From positions 48,562,569 to 48,626,568 of the forward strand of contig OZ021723.1 of assembly GCA_963978545.1 (NCBI GenBank): a stretch of DNA of 64,000 nucleotides. Reading direction: 5' to 3'. The notes under the pieces are model-generated. The model saw only the letters and a program-made list of their open reading frames with translations. It searched no databases and was not told where the DNA came from. Below, piece by piece: positions 12,936 through 64,000 of this stretch; position 1 is the first letter of the stretch; every line of letters begins with the position of its first letter. The position numbers and the translations under genes were made by a program. The DNA is from Linyphia triangularis. Taxonomy: Eukaryota; Arthropoda; Arachnida; Araneae; Linyphiidae.

Positions 12936-13104
12936 TCCTCTAGAGACCTGAGCTTCCAATGAGATTTTTTCAAGTTTTTTTTTTGTGTGTTTTTCTTTTT
13001 ATGGGGATCAAATAACTTAAAAATAATTGACCTTAAAAAAAAAATTATTGTGCAAAAAATTCAAAAGTGTGCCCATTTAAATAGACGCCCAGGTCTCTAG
13101 AGGA
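12936..13104. mobile_element. 169-bp MITE with TA target duplication
   Basis: The terminal inverted repeats are TCCTCTAGAGACCTG on the left and its complement on the right, with TA on both sides. A 15-bp perfect repeat and TA duplication are typical of Tc1/mariner-type miniature elements. The interior is T-rich then A-rich, so the element is largely self-complementary. Confidence 0.75.
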
Positions 13105-14426
13105 TATACTAAGTTTTGAAGTAATCAATTTCAAATATTTAATTGATCTGCAGCTTTCAATATTTACAGGATTTGCTTTAGAATGGGATATTCAGATAAG
13201 TAATAATAATGCAACATGCCTTTTGTAAATTTCAATTCCATTAAAATTAAGAATTCTATTACTAATAATACAAACTAAAGACTAATTATCCTATACCAAC
13301 AATGAATGTTGCCAACTAGAGATAAATCGAAAATAATTTGTTTATTTAAATAAAATGCATAAAACTAGAGGTCTATCAGGAGAACAACTCCCTCCAGATA
13401 GTCTGGATTGTGACATCTGGAATGCTATAGAAACAAGACTCGTTGATTTAATATATAGAGATCGTGCATGCCGGAAATTCGCGTCCAAAAGATACTTTCT
13501 GCCTAATTTTCATGTTTAAGCATAATTATCTTTAAAATAAATTCATATGTATACAAAACTTCATAGTTGTATAAAAATACAGTTATCAGCTTCCTAAATA
13601 TTGCCGGAATGTAACTTAAAAATAAATCTTTAAAATTAGAAAAATTTGAAACCTCAAACGTATATTTCGAGAGAATGATCCATGTATTCACATTGAATCA
13701 CCACTTGGTGGACTTTTAAGGTGATATGAACCACCTGACACATCCAGGAAAGGAAAGGGGAGAGGAGTATTTTAGCTAAGCAACAAAAAAGTTGACATTC
13801 TTTCAGAAACATATTTTTCAGAAAAGTACTCAAATTCATTATTTTGATGCCGGTGTTCTTACCTTTTAATTATGGGAGCACGTTATAGCCATGATGATAC
13901 AGAGATTAAACTTTATTTTTTAAATGTTTTTAATTCAAAACCCGGTTGGATGCCGTGCCGGGAATTTACAGTCTCTCTTTCCAATGTGAGAAAACAGAAG
14001 CAATCATGATTGATTGCCGTATGTCCTTTTTCGGTCCGTCTTATGGGGTTTTTCCGTGTTTTTATATCAGTTGGAAAGTAAATGTGGGAGGCGGGGCAGT
14101 TACGGTAGCTATAGCGGAAGAAAATTCTAAATATAAACCTCGAGGTTCGAGGTTGGATGTGCCATATGTATATGATTTCCGAAACGCATGCTAATCTATC
14201 GGTCTGCGAATGTTCCAGTGTATTTTATACCTCCTGTGATCCCTAGTGAATATCGTCTTGTATACGAAGGTCCGAATCCCACCGTGTTGGCGTTTTGAAA
14301 ACTCTTCAGTAAAAATGAGTACACTCAAATAATATTGTGACAAAGTGGTGTCATGTCGGTTGTCAGTCTGTCAGTCTTGCGGATGAGTTTTCTTGTCTTC
14401 GACACAAGAATTAAATGCAGAAATAT

Positions 14427-14470
<44 letters not shown>

Positions 14471-17249
14471 ACGAATACAATACTTTCATTTCCCTCTATT
14501 AACACATTTGTAATTGAAAGTAAAAAAAAAAAGCCAAGCCCCCCCCCACTCCATATAAAAATAAACTTTCATGAAAGTTGTGGCTGAAGAAAATATCTGA
14601 TTTTAGATGCCCGAACTTGTAGAGTTTAATATTATAGTTTTTTATACCTAAGTTAAGTAGGTAGGTATATCATATGGATAAAAATCCTTCGTCTTAAGAC
14701 TAATATACACAACAACATGTTAGAGAGAATTAACGATAAAAAATTTCATTCCAATTTGACAGCTGCTTTAAAATTGAAATCGCACTGACAAATTGCTGCT
14801 AATAACCGTCAGTTAATATTAGTAAACAGAAAAAAGATTTTAAAAAGAATGCCGCTTTGTCCGAATACCATTCTTTTAATGATCATTTTTCATAAATATG
14901 CCACTTATTTCAGTTGAGAGATTAAGACAAAGGGTTTTATGATTATTTCATAACTTCCTACTGCTTCAATATGAAAAATAAAAATCCACTTGGTAGGACA
15001 TTTGATTTCATACCATTCGTAGCCATAATTTTTATGTTTTTTTTGTGGTGAAGGAACGTTTTTTCTATTAAAAAATATTTTTAAAAAACTGTGTAATAAA
15101 TTATTTTTAAAGGCGAACTTGGAAAAAACAATTATATTTTATATTTATGCAGTAGTCTGGGATAATGTATATGGAGAAGGAATTGAAAATATGCAAAATG
15201 GAATAGTTTTAAAACGTATTCAATGAGTATGCCTTTCTCGAAAAATATGATTTCTATATAGTTGTTACTTTTTTGTAAAATATTAAAATTATTTTTAGCT
15301 ATATTCTATTGTTATTATTTTTATCCGTGAACATTCAAAGCATTTGGAAAAAAATTAAAGCTGATAATTTTTATGAATATCAATTGTATCCATTTCAACG
15401 AATGTAGGGGTTTGCGTCTTGATATTGTCCGTTAACAAAATATTTCATGTTTATGTTTTATCAGGAAATGTCCAAGGCATCTATTAGAGTTGTAATAAAA
15501 ACAGGTAATAACGATAATCACTAGAACACACACAATAAAAAGTATTTGTGAAGAATTTCTTTCTGATGCCAAATATTTGAACAAGAGTTCTTTAAAACAA
15601 TTAGTTATTTAAATATCAAGAAAAGAAAATGCCTCAAAACCGAGCCAAAACCAGTCCGATTAAAACACACAACAAAATCTGTGACGTCAAGGGTTAATAC
15701 TGTTTCTATGGTTAACGTGAGGTTTCTGCCAAATAGTTGGCGCTGGGTAGACCATTGCCATATCACGTACAGGTTGGAGCGATTTGCGAGAAACTTGCAA
15801 AACTGGTTTCCGCTGGCGCATTTCAAGCCAAGATGTTTGGGAAGCCTTGATGTCACATTCAATTCGAGCCGAATGAATCGTTTTCTCGCCAACGTCTCAC
15901 AAGAAATTTTGATTGCAAATTTAAAAAAAAAAAAAAAAGGAAGAGCGCATTGAGCAGAAATTTTTCTGTTTATAACCTTTCGAAACATTTAGAACTGAAT
16001 AATAATAATAATAATAACAAACAAAAAAAATGCTTGAATTGTCCATTGGGATGTGTTACAGAATCCCTTGATTAAATAATACGAAAAAATCTAATAAATC
16101 TTATTGAATATGAAAAAAGCAACTTCAAAAATCAATGAATCGATTTGATTGAAACTTTGTTTGACACTGTTTCAGTATGTTAGATATGAAAATTTTCCAA
16201 ATTGTCAAAATTCTTTGCAAAAATTACCGGTATTTTTATAAAAAAAGACTTTTGGTAAAGAAAGTTGGTGTATTAGAGATTAACTGACGAAAGAGCAACA
16301 CACAAAGAGATATATTCGTCCGATCAAGATCATCGGAGTACGACGTGTACTATTGAGAGAAGTCAAAGTGCGAAGGAGGAATGCTTTCCAGGCGGTCTTT
16401 CGAGAGAGGAAGGGGTAGGGGGTAGGAACTCACATGTGTTCATTTAATGGAAGGATGGGGAGAAACCCGGAAAAATCTCAACAAGGGATGCGAAAATCAA
16501 CACGATACCATCTCACTCTGAAAAGAGAGAGAGTAGAAGATGCCGAAAGGAGGTTCAATTCCGAGACCTCTTTCATGCTAGATGGGCATTCTGTCTCTTG
16601 TTGACAGGTAAAAATAAAAGGTGATAAAAAAAGATGAGGGATGAAGGGATGTTAATGCATACGTGTATGATGGTGTATGAAAATCCATTTGCTAAGTATG
16701 TAGAAAGAAATTAATTAAAACGGAATAAAATATCTAGGTACTTAAAAGTATACATACAAAATTTGGATTGCCACAATTTGTTTCCTCTATATACTAAGAT
16801 AAATCCATGGTAGAGCCTTCCTGTGGTTTTGCATTGGATACCTACTGTTACCTGTACAGTGTGAATGGAATGATGAAAATGAAGAGTGATGGCCAATGAT
16901 GTTGAATAATATGCTAATGAATAGGGATTGGTAAAGAAATATTTTTAGGTTGATTTCGCTGTATTTGAAATTTTTAGTTTCAACCTAACTAGAATTGTTA
17001 ACCGCCTTTGTATCGAATTTATAGAGCAATTTTACTGGTTTACTATAAAATTATAGCATATATCAATGAATATAATTTTAAGTAGTGTTTAAAATGATTT
17101 TTTGACTTTTCTTCCCGACTCACGTAACTTCAATGAATTTGGAAGTCTTAAATATTAAAATTTAATAATTAAATTTCAACATTTTCAATTAATTTGGATC
17201 TTAAGCTTTTGTCATTTTTTTCAGAATGAGATTTCATTTACAATAATAA
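13105..17249. other. Intergenic, no gene seen
   Basis: Frames at 13946-14194 and 15605-15988 are open but show no similarity I recognise. The block 15640-15910 is more GC-rich than its surroundings and is open on both strands, yet has no start, splice or domain evidence. It may be an old repeat. A (TA)n microsatellite occupies 14430-14467. Confidence 0.55.
14430..14467. repeat. (TA)n microsatellite
   Basis: About 19 uninterrupted TA dinucleotides. Confidence 0.95.
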
Positions 17250-17299
17250 TCTATAATAATAAAACAAGCTTTGTGTCTGTCTGTCTGTGGCTCTGTGGA

Positions 17300-18540
17300 T
17301 CTATAGAAACCTATTTAAAATTAGATTAGAGCTCTGAAATTTTCAACATAGGAAGTTTTGGCTTTCTAATTTTATGTATGTCAAACAGAATGTTAAAATT
17401 TTAATTAGTTCTTTTTTAATTAATTAATTTTTTACAAAGTGACTTTAAATAGAGATACAGCTCTGAAATTTTCAACATAAGTATAGTTTCAGCCTTCTAA
17501 TTAAACTTTTGAAAAACAGAATATTAAAATTTTAATTAGTTATTTTTTAATTAATTTTCTTAATTAATTAAATTTATTTTACAAAACGACTTTTAATATG
17601 GCTACAGTTCTGAAATTTTCAACATAAGTAGTTTTGGCCTTCTATTTGGTCTTTTGAAAAACAGAATTTTAAATTTTTATTTAGTTCTTTTTTAATTAAT
17701 TTTTTTAATTAATTTATAAATACTTTACAAAATGATTTCTAATAGGGCTACAGCTCTGAAATTTTTAGCATAAGTAGTTTTGGCCTTCTAATTGGACTCT
17801 TGAAAAACATGATTTTAAATTTTTGTTTAGTTCTTTTTTAATTAATTTTTTTAATTAATTATTAAATTTTTTACAAAACGATTTCTAATAGGGCTACAGC
17901 TCTAAAATTTTCAACACAATTAGTTTTAGCCTTCTAACTAGACTTAAAAAAAATCAGAATTTTATATTTTTATTTAGTTCTTTTTTAATTAATTAGTAAA
18001 TATTTTTCAAAACGATTTCTAACAGAGCTACAGTTCTGAAATTTTCAACATAAGTAGTTTTAGCCTTCTGATTGGATTTTTGAAAAACAGAATTTTAAAT
18101 TTTTATTTTGTTCTTTTTTAATTAATTTTTTTAATTAATTAATAAATATTTTACAAAACGATTTCTAATAGGGCTACAGATCAGAAATTTTCAACATAAG
18201 TAGTTTTGGCCTTCTAATAGGACTTTTGAAAAACAAAATTTTGAAATTTTATTTGTTTTTTAATTAATTAATTAACAGATATTTTACAAAACGATTTCTA
18301 ATAGGGCTACATTTCTGAAATTTTCAACACAAACAGTTTTGGCCTTCTAATTGGACTTTTGACAAAAAGGACGTTAAAATTTTAAATTGTTTTTTAATGA
18401 ATTTTTATTTAATATTTCCACGAAAGCGACTTCTAATAGGCCTAGAGCTCTGAAAGTTTCAACATAAGTAGTTTTGACCTTCTAATTTTGCTTTTTACAA
18501 ACATCACGTGTTAAAATATTCTTAAAGGAGTGTTGTGTTA
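17300..18540. repeat. About nine tandem units of a 130-150 bp minisatellite inside Helitron A
   Basis: The landmark (g/c)tctgaaattttcaaca recurs at about 17330, 17460, 17606, 17751, 17897, 18031, 18177, 18308 and 18446. Each unit has a (TTAATTAA)-rich section and a section around ggccttctaattgga. Units are diverged from each other, so the array is old relative to the insertion. Confidence 0.9.
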
Positions 18541-18859
18541 TAGCTATTAAGCCGGAATTTTTTTTATTGTTTCTCGACATGGGAGGGGCTTCTAATATTA
18601 AGGCTGTACGTAGCAATTAGTTTTTAGTGTGTGAGGCGACCTTACACTTACACAGCAATGAACCTTTCAGCGAGCGAAGCAAGCCTGTCCTTGCATAGCA
18701 ATGAACCTTTTAACGAGTGAAGTAAGCCTGTGTTTATGTGTTCATGAACTTTTCAGAGAACGAAGAGAGCTCGATTTTGCGTAGGAATGAACCTTCCTGC
18801 GAGCGAAGCGCCAAAAACTGGGACATAAACACGAATGACACATTTCCGCAACGCGAGGC

Positions 18860-19048
18860 GCCGACCAAACGGTATAGTGGTTAGCGTGCTAGCTTCTAGA
18901 CCGCGAGGTTGCGGGTTCGAGTCCCGTGTTGGCATGGGTGTTTGTAAATGTATGTTGGCTTGTCTAATGACGAAATGTTTCGGCGCATTATAGCCCTCGT
19001 GTTGCTGACGGCGCCAGATAATCTGAATACAACCAACCAACCAACCAA
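18860..19048 (+). mobile_element. tRNA-derived SINE, copy 2
   Basis: Same family as the copy at 6411: A box TATAGTGGTTAGCG, B box GGTTCGAGTCC, (AACC)n tail. A perfect 14-bp TSD, ccgcaacgcgaggc, lies at 18846-18859 and 19049-19062. Helitron A copy 2 keeps the uninterrupted target near 51070-51085 on its minus strand, so the empty site is present in the same window. Confidence 0.95.
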
Positions 19049-19126
19049 CCGCAACGCGAGGCCTCACAGCTAGTTAAAATATTGCACATGTTAAAATTTC
19101 GTAGCGAAGCACGGGTATTCAGCTAG

Positions 19127-20395
19127 TTTCAAATAAAATATGAAATTAATCAACTTAAAAATTACATTTCCTTCAAAATGCACTAAAAAACATGACTGTT
19201 TTAGTAGAAGCACAACAATCAAACACAATTTCTTTGTAGCAATTGAATAACTGTGATATTGTGTCATTGATTAAATTGTGATTAATTTTGTAGACACTTC
19301 CAAACATCACAGGATAGTTTTACTTTTTTACATTTTTAGTAAAATTTGTATGTATTGAAATTTTTATTAATTTTTATTTTTCCACATTTAGAATAGCAAT
19401 AATTTCATTAAAAAACTTTTCATGAACAAGTATAAGTTTAGCTATAATATATGTTTTGAAGCATGCATAAAAACTTTTGTCTACGGATCAAGTAAATATT
19501 TTAGTTGCAATTAATTATTTTTGCATGTATGACATTATGGTTTTTCTCGGACGCGTCCGAGGAAAACTATAATGTCATATACGCACACTGGAGTATTTGT
19601 ATGGAAATATTTTCGCGCCAGAATAGTGTTTTAATGCGATAATATTTTAATTTATTGAATAAAATAGAGAATTTTCTTTAGTTGAAAAAAATAAAATGAA
19701 AATAATAATAATAATATTTTATTAAAAATATCTTTTTATTTTTTATTTATCCTAATATCATTATCATCGGAAAATATTAAAGGGTAATTTTATGCTAAAA
19801 CATTCTGTCCTTGACTTATCATTCATTTACGATTTACCAGTATATATGTCCCATGTTCAAAAAAATCTCTTTGCATTTGCAAAATGTGCATTGAGTTTAT
19901 TATTATTATCATTATTTGGTATTTTAATATCGCTAGTTATACATCAGATAGCATATCATGGCTCTTCATCTGATGACTTATTCGAAGATTTTATTTCGAT
20001 TCTAATCTAGCTTTGTTTGGTTTTGGTATAAAATACTCGAGAAAAACCAAGGCCACTATATTCTTATGAAAGGCTTTACACTTTTTAGGGGGTATAATAC
20101 ATCTCATTTATTAAAATCGGGTCAGAGCTTAATAGCAGCCTAAACCGCACATCTGTATTGAATTTTTTAAAAACTAATTTAAGCGATGTAACCTTAAATG
20201 TTAATTCTTTACCTCCTCAATTTCTTATGATGACCTGCTAATTAGCAATGATGAATTTTTTACAACTATAGGAATATGACAATATAACAGCATTTTATGC
20301 ATTGTTATAGTCATAGGATGTCGAGAATATGGCTGTATATAGAGTTAGATTGTATCCATGGTGTGTTGTTAGAAAATCTCTTTGTATCACTTCTA
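19127..20395. other. Intergenic, no gene seen
   Basis: AT-rich sequence with one notable structure, the palindrome at 19528-19579. The short open frame 19792-20010 is rich in hydrophobic residues but resembles nothing known, and I do not call it a gene. Confidence 0.55.
19528..19579. repeat. 52-bp near-perfect palindrome without spacer
   Basis: Two 26-nt arms meet at ggacg|cgtcc, with only two mismatches. Both are of the transition type, consistent with C-to-T decay in one arm. The centre contains the MluI-like ACGCGT and is CpG-rich in an AT-rich neighbourhood. It may be a transposon relic or a cruciform-forming site. Confidence 0.85.
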
Positions 20396-20589
20396 TAACT
20401 ATTGAAAATTTCAGAGCTGTAGCCCTATCAGAAGTCGTTTTGTAAAATAATCTGTTAATTAATTAAGAACATTAATTAAAAAATATATATAAAATTAAAA
20501 TTTTTACATTCTGTTTTTTTAAAGTCCAATTAGAAGATTATAACTACTTACGTTGAAAGTTTCAGAGCTGTATCTCTGTTTAAAGTCTC

Positions 20590-20632
<43 letters not shown>

Positions 20633-20827
20633 ATAATAATAATTAAAAAAAAAATAATTAAAAAAGAACTTATTGAAATTTGAACATTCTGTTTGACATG
20701 TATACAATTTGAAGGCCAAAACTTCTTGAGTTGAAAATTTCAGAGCTCTACTCCAATTTTAAGTAGGTTTCTACAGATCCACAGAGCCACAGACAGATAG
20801 AAAAACAGCTGGTTTTATTATTATAGA
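20396..20827 (-). mobile_element. Helitron family A, 5'-end fragment
   Basis: Read on the minus strand, it starts ATCTATAATAATAAAACCAGC and continues through the same cagagccac / ctctgaaatttt blocks as the copies at 17250 and 51006. It stops after about two minisatellite units, with no 3' end. A 36-nt poly-A run (20595-20630) interrupts it. Confidence 0.75.
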
Positions 20828-22856
20828 TATTTAAATTTTTTTTTTTTTTTTAAATTAGTTACTTTACGATTTTATACGGTGTTATTTAAATACCATATGT
20901 AATTTTCACTGCAAATTATTATAAATAATCATAAATAGGAAACAAAATTGAAGTTTCTGCAAGTTCGTCACATAAGTACGTACAAGTTTCTGAAAGTACT
21001 TCACGAAGTTTCTGCAAGTACGTCATCTACGTCTACACTTGTAATATACACATCCGCAAAAATCCGCAAAATGTTTTTAAAGTATAAGAAACTAGAATAC
21101 GTGGTCTTTAAAATGGTATAAAAACCACAACTCAACAAAACCACTAGTGAAAAAATAATAATGCGAGAAAAATTAGTCTAGTTTTGTGACTGAACAAAAT
21201 TTAAATTGTTCATTGAATTTATATAAATTCAAATTTCATGTGGTAAAATCTTTAATTATAGACCTTAAGGGGACCTTCTGAGGGTCACGGGCGTATATAT
21301 CCGTCATTTGATCCCCAGTTTTTCCAGCAATACACAACCTTTTTAAATTTATAAATAAAATATAAAATAAAATATTTTTTAAATCTTTTTATTAGGATGA
21401 TAGTTTAAAACCTACTTAAAACAAAACAAATAAAAAATAATTTAAAAAAATTATATATTTGGATCAGAAATAAAATTTAAAAATTATTGCAGGGAAAACA
21501 ACTGTATAATTTCGCCCATTCCCTTGACGCTCAGAGGGTTAAGAAGACACATATATCGTGTTGAAATTAAAATTCAAACAAAAAGTTAAAATGTTTGCTT
21601 GTTAAAATATTGTGCTTTCATTGGCAATAGAAAAGAGAAATGCACACACTTCATGAAAACTCCAACTTTCGATTAATAGCTATGACATTTGGGATATCAG
21701 ATTAAAAAAATTGATACGGGGTAAGGTTCTATACTTAATAAAGTATGCATGAGTAAAAATTCAAGTGTCTAAGTGGAATTTTGAAAAACCGACTTTTGGT
21801 TAGCTTTTAGAGGCAAATTACCCCAGTGTGGGACATTCAGATGAAATTTAGTAATGAGGTCTTTCTAGGTTAATTACAAATTGTGTTGAATATTTAATCC
21901 AAACTATCTCAGCTATGTGGTTGAAAATTTCCACCAAATCTCCCTTATATATCTGGAAAAGTTACTTTGTTATATATGGAGCTCTTAGAAAAGCAAGAAG
22001 TTGGACTGAAATCGAAAAATTGATTTTCACTATTAAATGACATATTGTACGTTTAATATTTCATTGTATTAGATAATCTTCCATTTCATGGACTCCGCTA
22101 CGAAGGTGCAAGGGGATGCATTTACCCTCCTGGGTTTCAAAAATTCAAAATAAGTTGAAGATAAGCTGTAATATTCACTGGAAATATAGATGAAGGTTTA
22201 AAAATATTCAATGGATAAGAAATTTAATATATAACGATTATTTAAAATTTCATTTAAGATATTCAATTGAAAAATTAAGGTTTTAACAAAAAATTAACTG
22301 CCTTGCACCCATTTTTATACTCTCAAAATAATTCTGCGGCGTCCCTGTTCTATTTGAAGCAATTAAAAAGCATCTGTAATATATATATATATATATTTTC
22401 ATAAATTAAAATATAGCAATTTAGTTTAAGTCAAATGAAATAAAAGAAGAATCAAAGTGAAAAAAAAAAAAGAAGAAAAAAAAAAAAAATAGTGATTGAG
22501 CATTTGTACAATTTTGTAATGGCGGGTATGTTTTTATGTTTGACTTTTGGTAAAAAAAGCCATACGTGTTAATAATATCCTGAAGAAACTTTATTGTATT
22601 GAATCTTCAAAAAGTTACATATCAAATGAAATTCGATAAAAATGTTTCTTGATTCTACAAATTTATAATTCTCAAATTGTTAAAAAATTTATCAAATATA
22701 AAATACATGCATCTTTCAATACTAAATAAAACAATCAATAAAAATATACTTCGTGAAATACCAAATAAAAATTACAACCCTCTTCAGTTTTGAAATGCAA
22801 GTTTTATTAATATGGATTCAATAAAGAAATAATCCCCCAACTTGTATCGAAGGCTT
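20828..22856. other. Upstream sequence of the kinase gene, little recognised
   Basis: AT-rich DNA. One small piggyBac-like MITE is visible at 21274-21538. A short (TA)n lies near 22380-22396 and an A-rich tract near 22460-22490. No gene is seen. Confidence 0.5.
21274..21538. mobile_element. piggyBac-like MITE (265 bp)
   Basis: The right end reads CCCTCTGAGCGTCAAGGG on the minus strand, directly after an intact TTAA (21539-21542). The left end, ACCTTCTGAGGGTCACGGG, aligns with it. CCCTnTGAGCGTC ends with TTAA targets are typical of piggyBac-type elements. The left TTAA is not intact, and there is no coding capacity. Confidence 0.5.
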
Positions 22857-23075
22857 TCACCTTAATGTTCCACATTTATGGGCCTCTCCTTCAAAAGCTG
22901 GAGCACTGCAGGGAAGTATAATGACACTGTAAATTAGGCCTCTCTGCATGGCGCTGCGTGTGCACGAAGAAAGAAACGAAAACAAAACAATATTCACCAC
23001 GTCAAATCTCAGTAGCAGCGAGACTGCGCGGCAAACACAGCGCGGCTTCATCTTCCTTCATCCGCTGAAATCAAT
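22857..23075 (+). promoter_or_regulatory. Probable CaMKII promoter / 5' untranslated region
   Basis: Directly before the start codon, CpG and GC content rises sharply compared with the surrounding AT-rich sequence (for example gactgcgcggc and acagcgcggc). The leader has an in-frame TAG at 23013-23015 and no in-frame ATG between it and 23076, which fixes the start. A CACGTCA half-CRE-like site lies near 22999. No clear TATA box is seen. The transcription start cannot be placed exactly. Confidence 0.55.
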
Positions 23076-63370
<40,295 letters not shown>

Positions 63371-64000
63371 GTAAGTTCTCTTCAATGCTAAATATGTCTA
63401 TATAATCCTATTTCTTTCGATGCTAAGTTACTTGTAAATTTTCAGCATTAAAATGTTTTTCAAATGACTTATGATATGTTCCTCATCAAAATAGCACATC
63501 TTAAAATTATTTTAAACTGTCAGTTTCCAAGTTAAATGATTGAACATGCCAAAGTAATAGCCAACAGAACTTATTATATCAGAACATTGTTTTTAAGAAT
63601 AAAGTTGTTTGTCCTGAATGAGTAATTTTTGTAAAAATATATATGTTGGATGTAGAATTTAATTTTAAATTTATTCATGTTATTCATCAAAAGTGGATTG
63701 CTAGTGTAATCAATATTATTTATGAAACAGTAAAGGCCTTATCATTTGGATACAAAATCCCCAACTCTTGCTTCAACCTTGACGATTGTAGCGATGTTTT
63801 GTTTGATTTTAACTGCAACGAGGATTGCTGAATAGCTAGACATTTTTTTATTCATGTTGAGTTTTGTGATAACAGTTTTATTGTCGTTGATGCTTCTTTG
63901 TTATCAAAAAAAAAAAAAAAAAAAAAAAAAAAAGATTCTCGCTTTTTTTTTTTATAGAAATGAAAAATTTGTGAGAAAAATGATAATAGATCATTAAAAT
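63371..64000 (+). other. CaMKII intron 11, start only
   Basis: Begins gtaagt and runs off the window. It contains a 28-nt poly-A run at 63906-63933. Nothing else is recognised; the open frame 63643-63831 is intronic and not convincing. Confidence 0.85.

Larger units (their letters stand above)
17250..19126 (+). mobile_element. Helitron family A, copy 1 (non-autonomous)
   Basis: It begins TCTATAATAATAAAAC after a host A and ends CACGGGTATTCAGCTAG before a host T. This is the TC...CTAG structure inserted between A and T that defines Helitrons, with no TSD. A short TTCG-TAG-CGAA hairpin precedes the end. The same ends are found in opposite orientation at 51006-52528. The interior is mostly a minisatellite of about 140-bp units, then about four shorter units around cagcaatgaacctttcagcg. 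A SINE is inserted near the 3' end. No Rep/helicase ORF is present. Confidence 0.85.

Noticed and set aside
13946..14194. 82-codon open frame on the + strand
   Set aside because: No recognisable motif; a chance frame in intergenic DNA.
14230..14290. Possible tRNA B box (ggtccgaatccc)
   Set aside because: No matching A box or stems at the right distance.
15605..15988. 127-codon frame on the minus strand, with a 90-codon frame opposite
   Set aside because: Both strands are open because the block is GC-richer. No domain or homology was seen, and a long poly-A/T run is included in the frame.
18753..19067. 104-codon minus-strand frame, with similar frames at 6386-6595 and 29760-30032, sharing RDSNPQPRGLEASTLTT
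   Set aside because: These are not genes. They are the antisense reading of the tRNA-derived SINE copies.

Overview
This is AT-rich animal genomic DNA carrying the 5' half of one recognisable host gene, calcium/calmodulin-dependent protein kinase II (CaMKII), on the + strand. Eleven coding exons between 23076 and 63370 join without a frame break into 301 residues: the complete kinase domain, the autoregulatory Thr287 region and the start of the calmodulin-binding segment. The rest of the gene lies beyond the window. The protein, the large introns and the repeat types (tRNA-headed SINEs with AACC tails, Helitrons, hAT elements) suggest an arthropod, most likely an arachnid such as a spider. 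That placement is inferred from memory of the family and was not tested by a search.

Region 1-23000 lies upstream of the gene and is a transposon graveyard. It holds a LINE 3' relic beside a tRNA-Lys-like gene with an enlarged anticodon loop, two related hAT-type elements with 8-bp target-site duplications (TSDs), a solo LTR and a SINE nested in them, small MITEs, and a 1.9-kb Helitron full of 140-bp minisatellite units. A CpG-richer patch just before 23076 is the likely promoter and 5' UTR.

Region 23076-59561 contains exons 1-3 and three very large introns (4.2, 7.3 and 24.8 kb). The introns hold most of the interesting structure. There is a miniature LTR retrotransposon (TRIM) whose 135-bp LTRs resemble a tRNA-Trp gene, with a candidate solo LTR of the same family. 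There is also a decayed LTR-retrotransposon gag relic, a dimeric satellite array, three Helitrons (one keeping a truncated Helitron protein ORF), a Tc1 transposase relic, and a 127-bp inverted repeat able to fold into long dsRNA in the CaMKII pre-mRNA.

Region 59562-63370 holds exons 4-11 packed into 3.8 kb with short introns. All splice sites are GT-AG. No other host protein gene was found; nearly all other short open frames are chance or transposon-derived.
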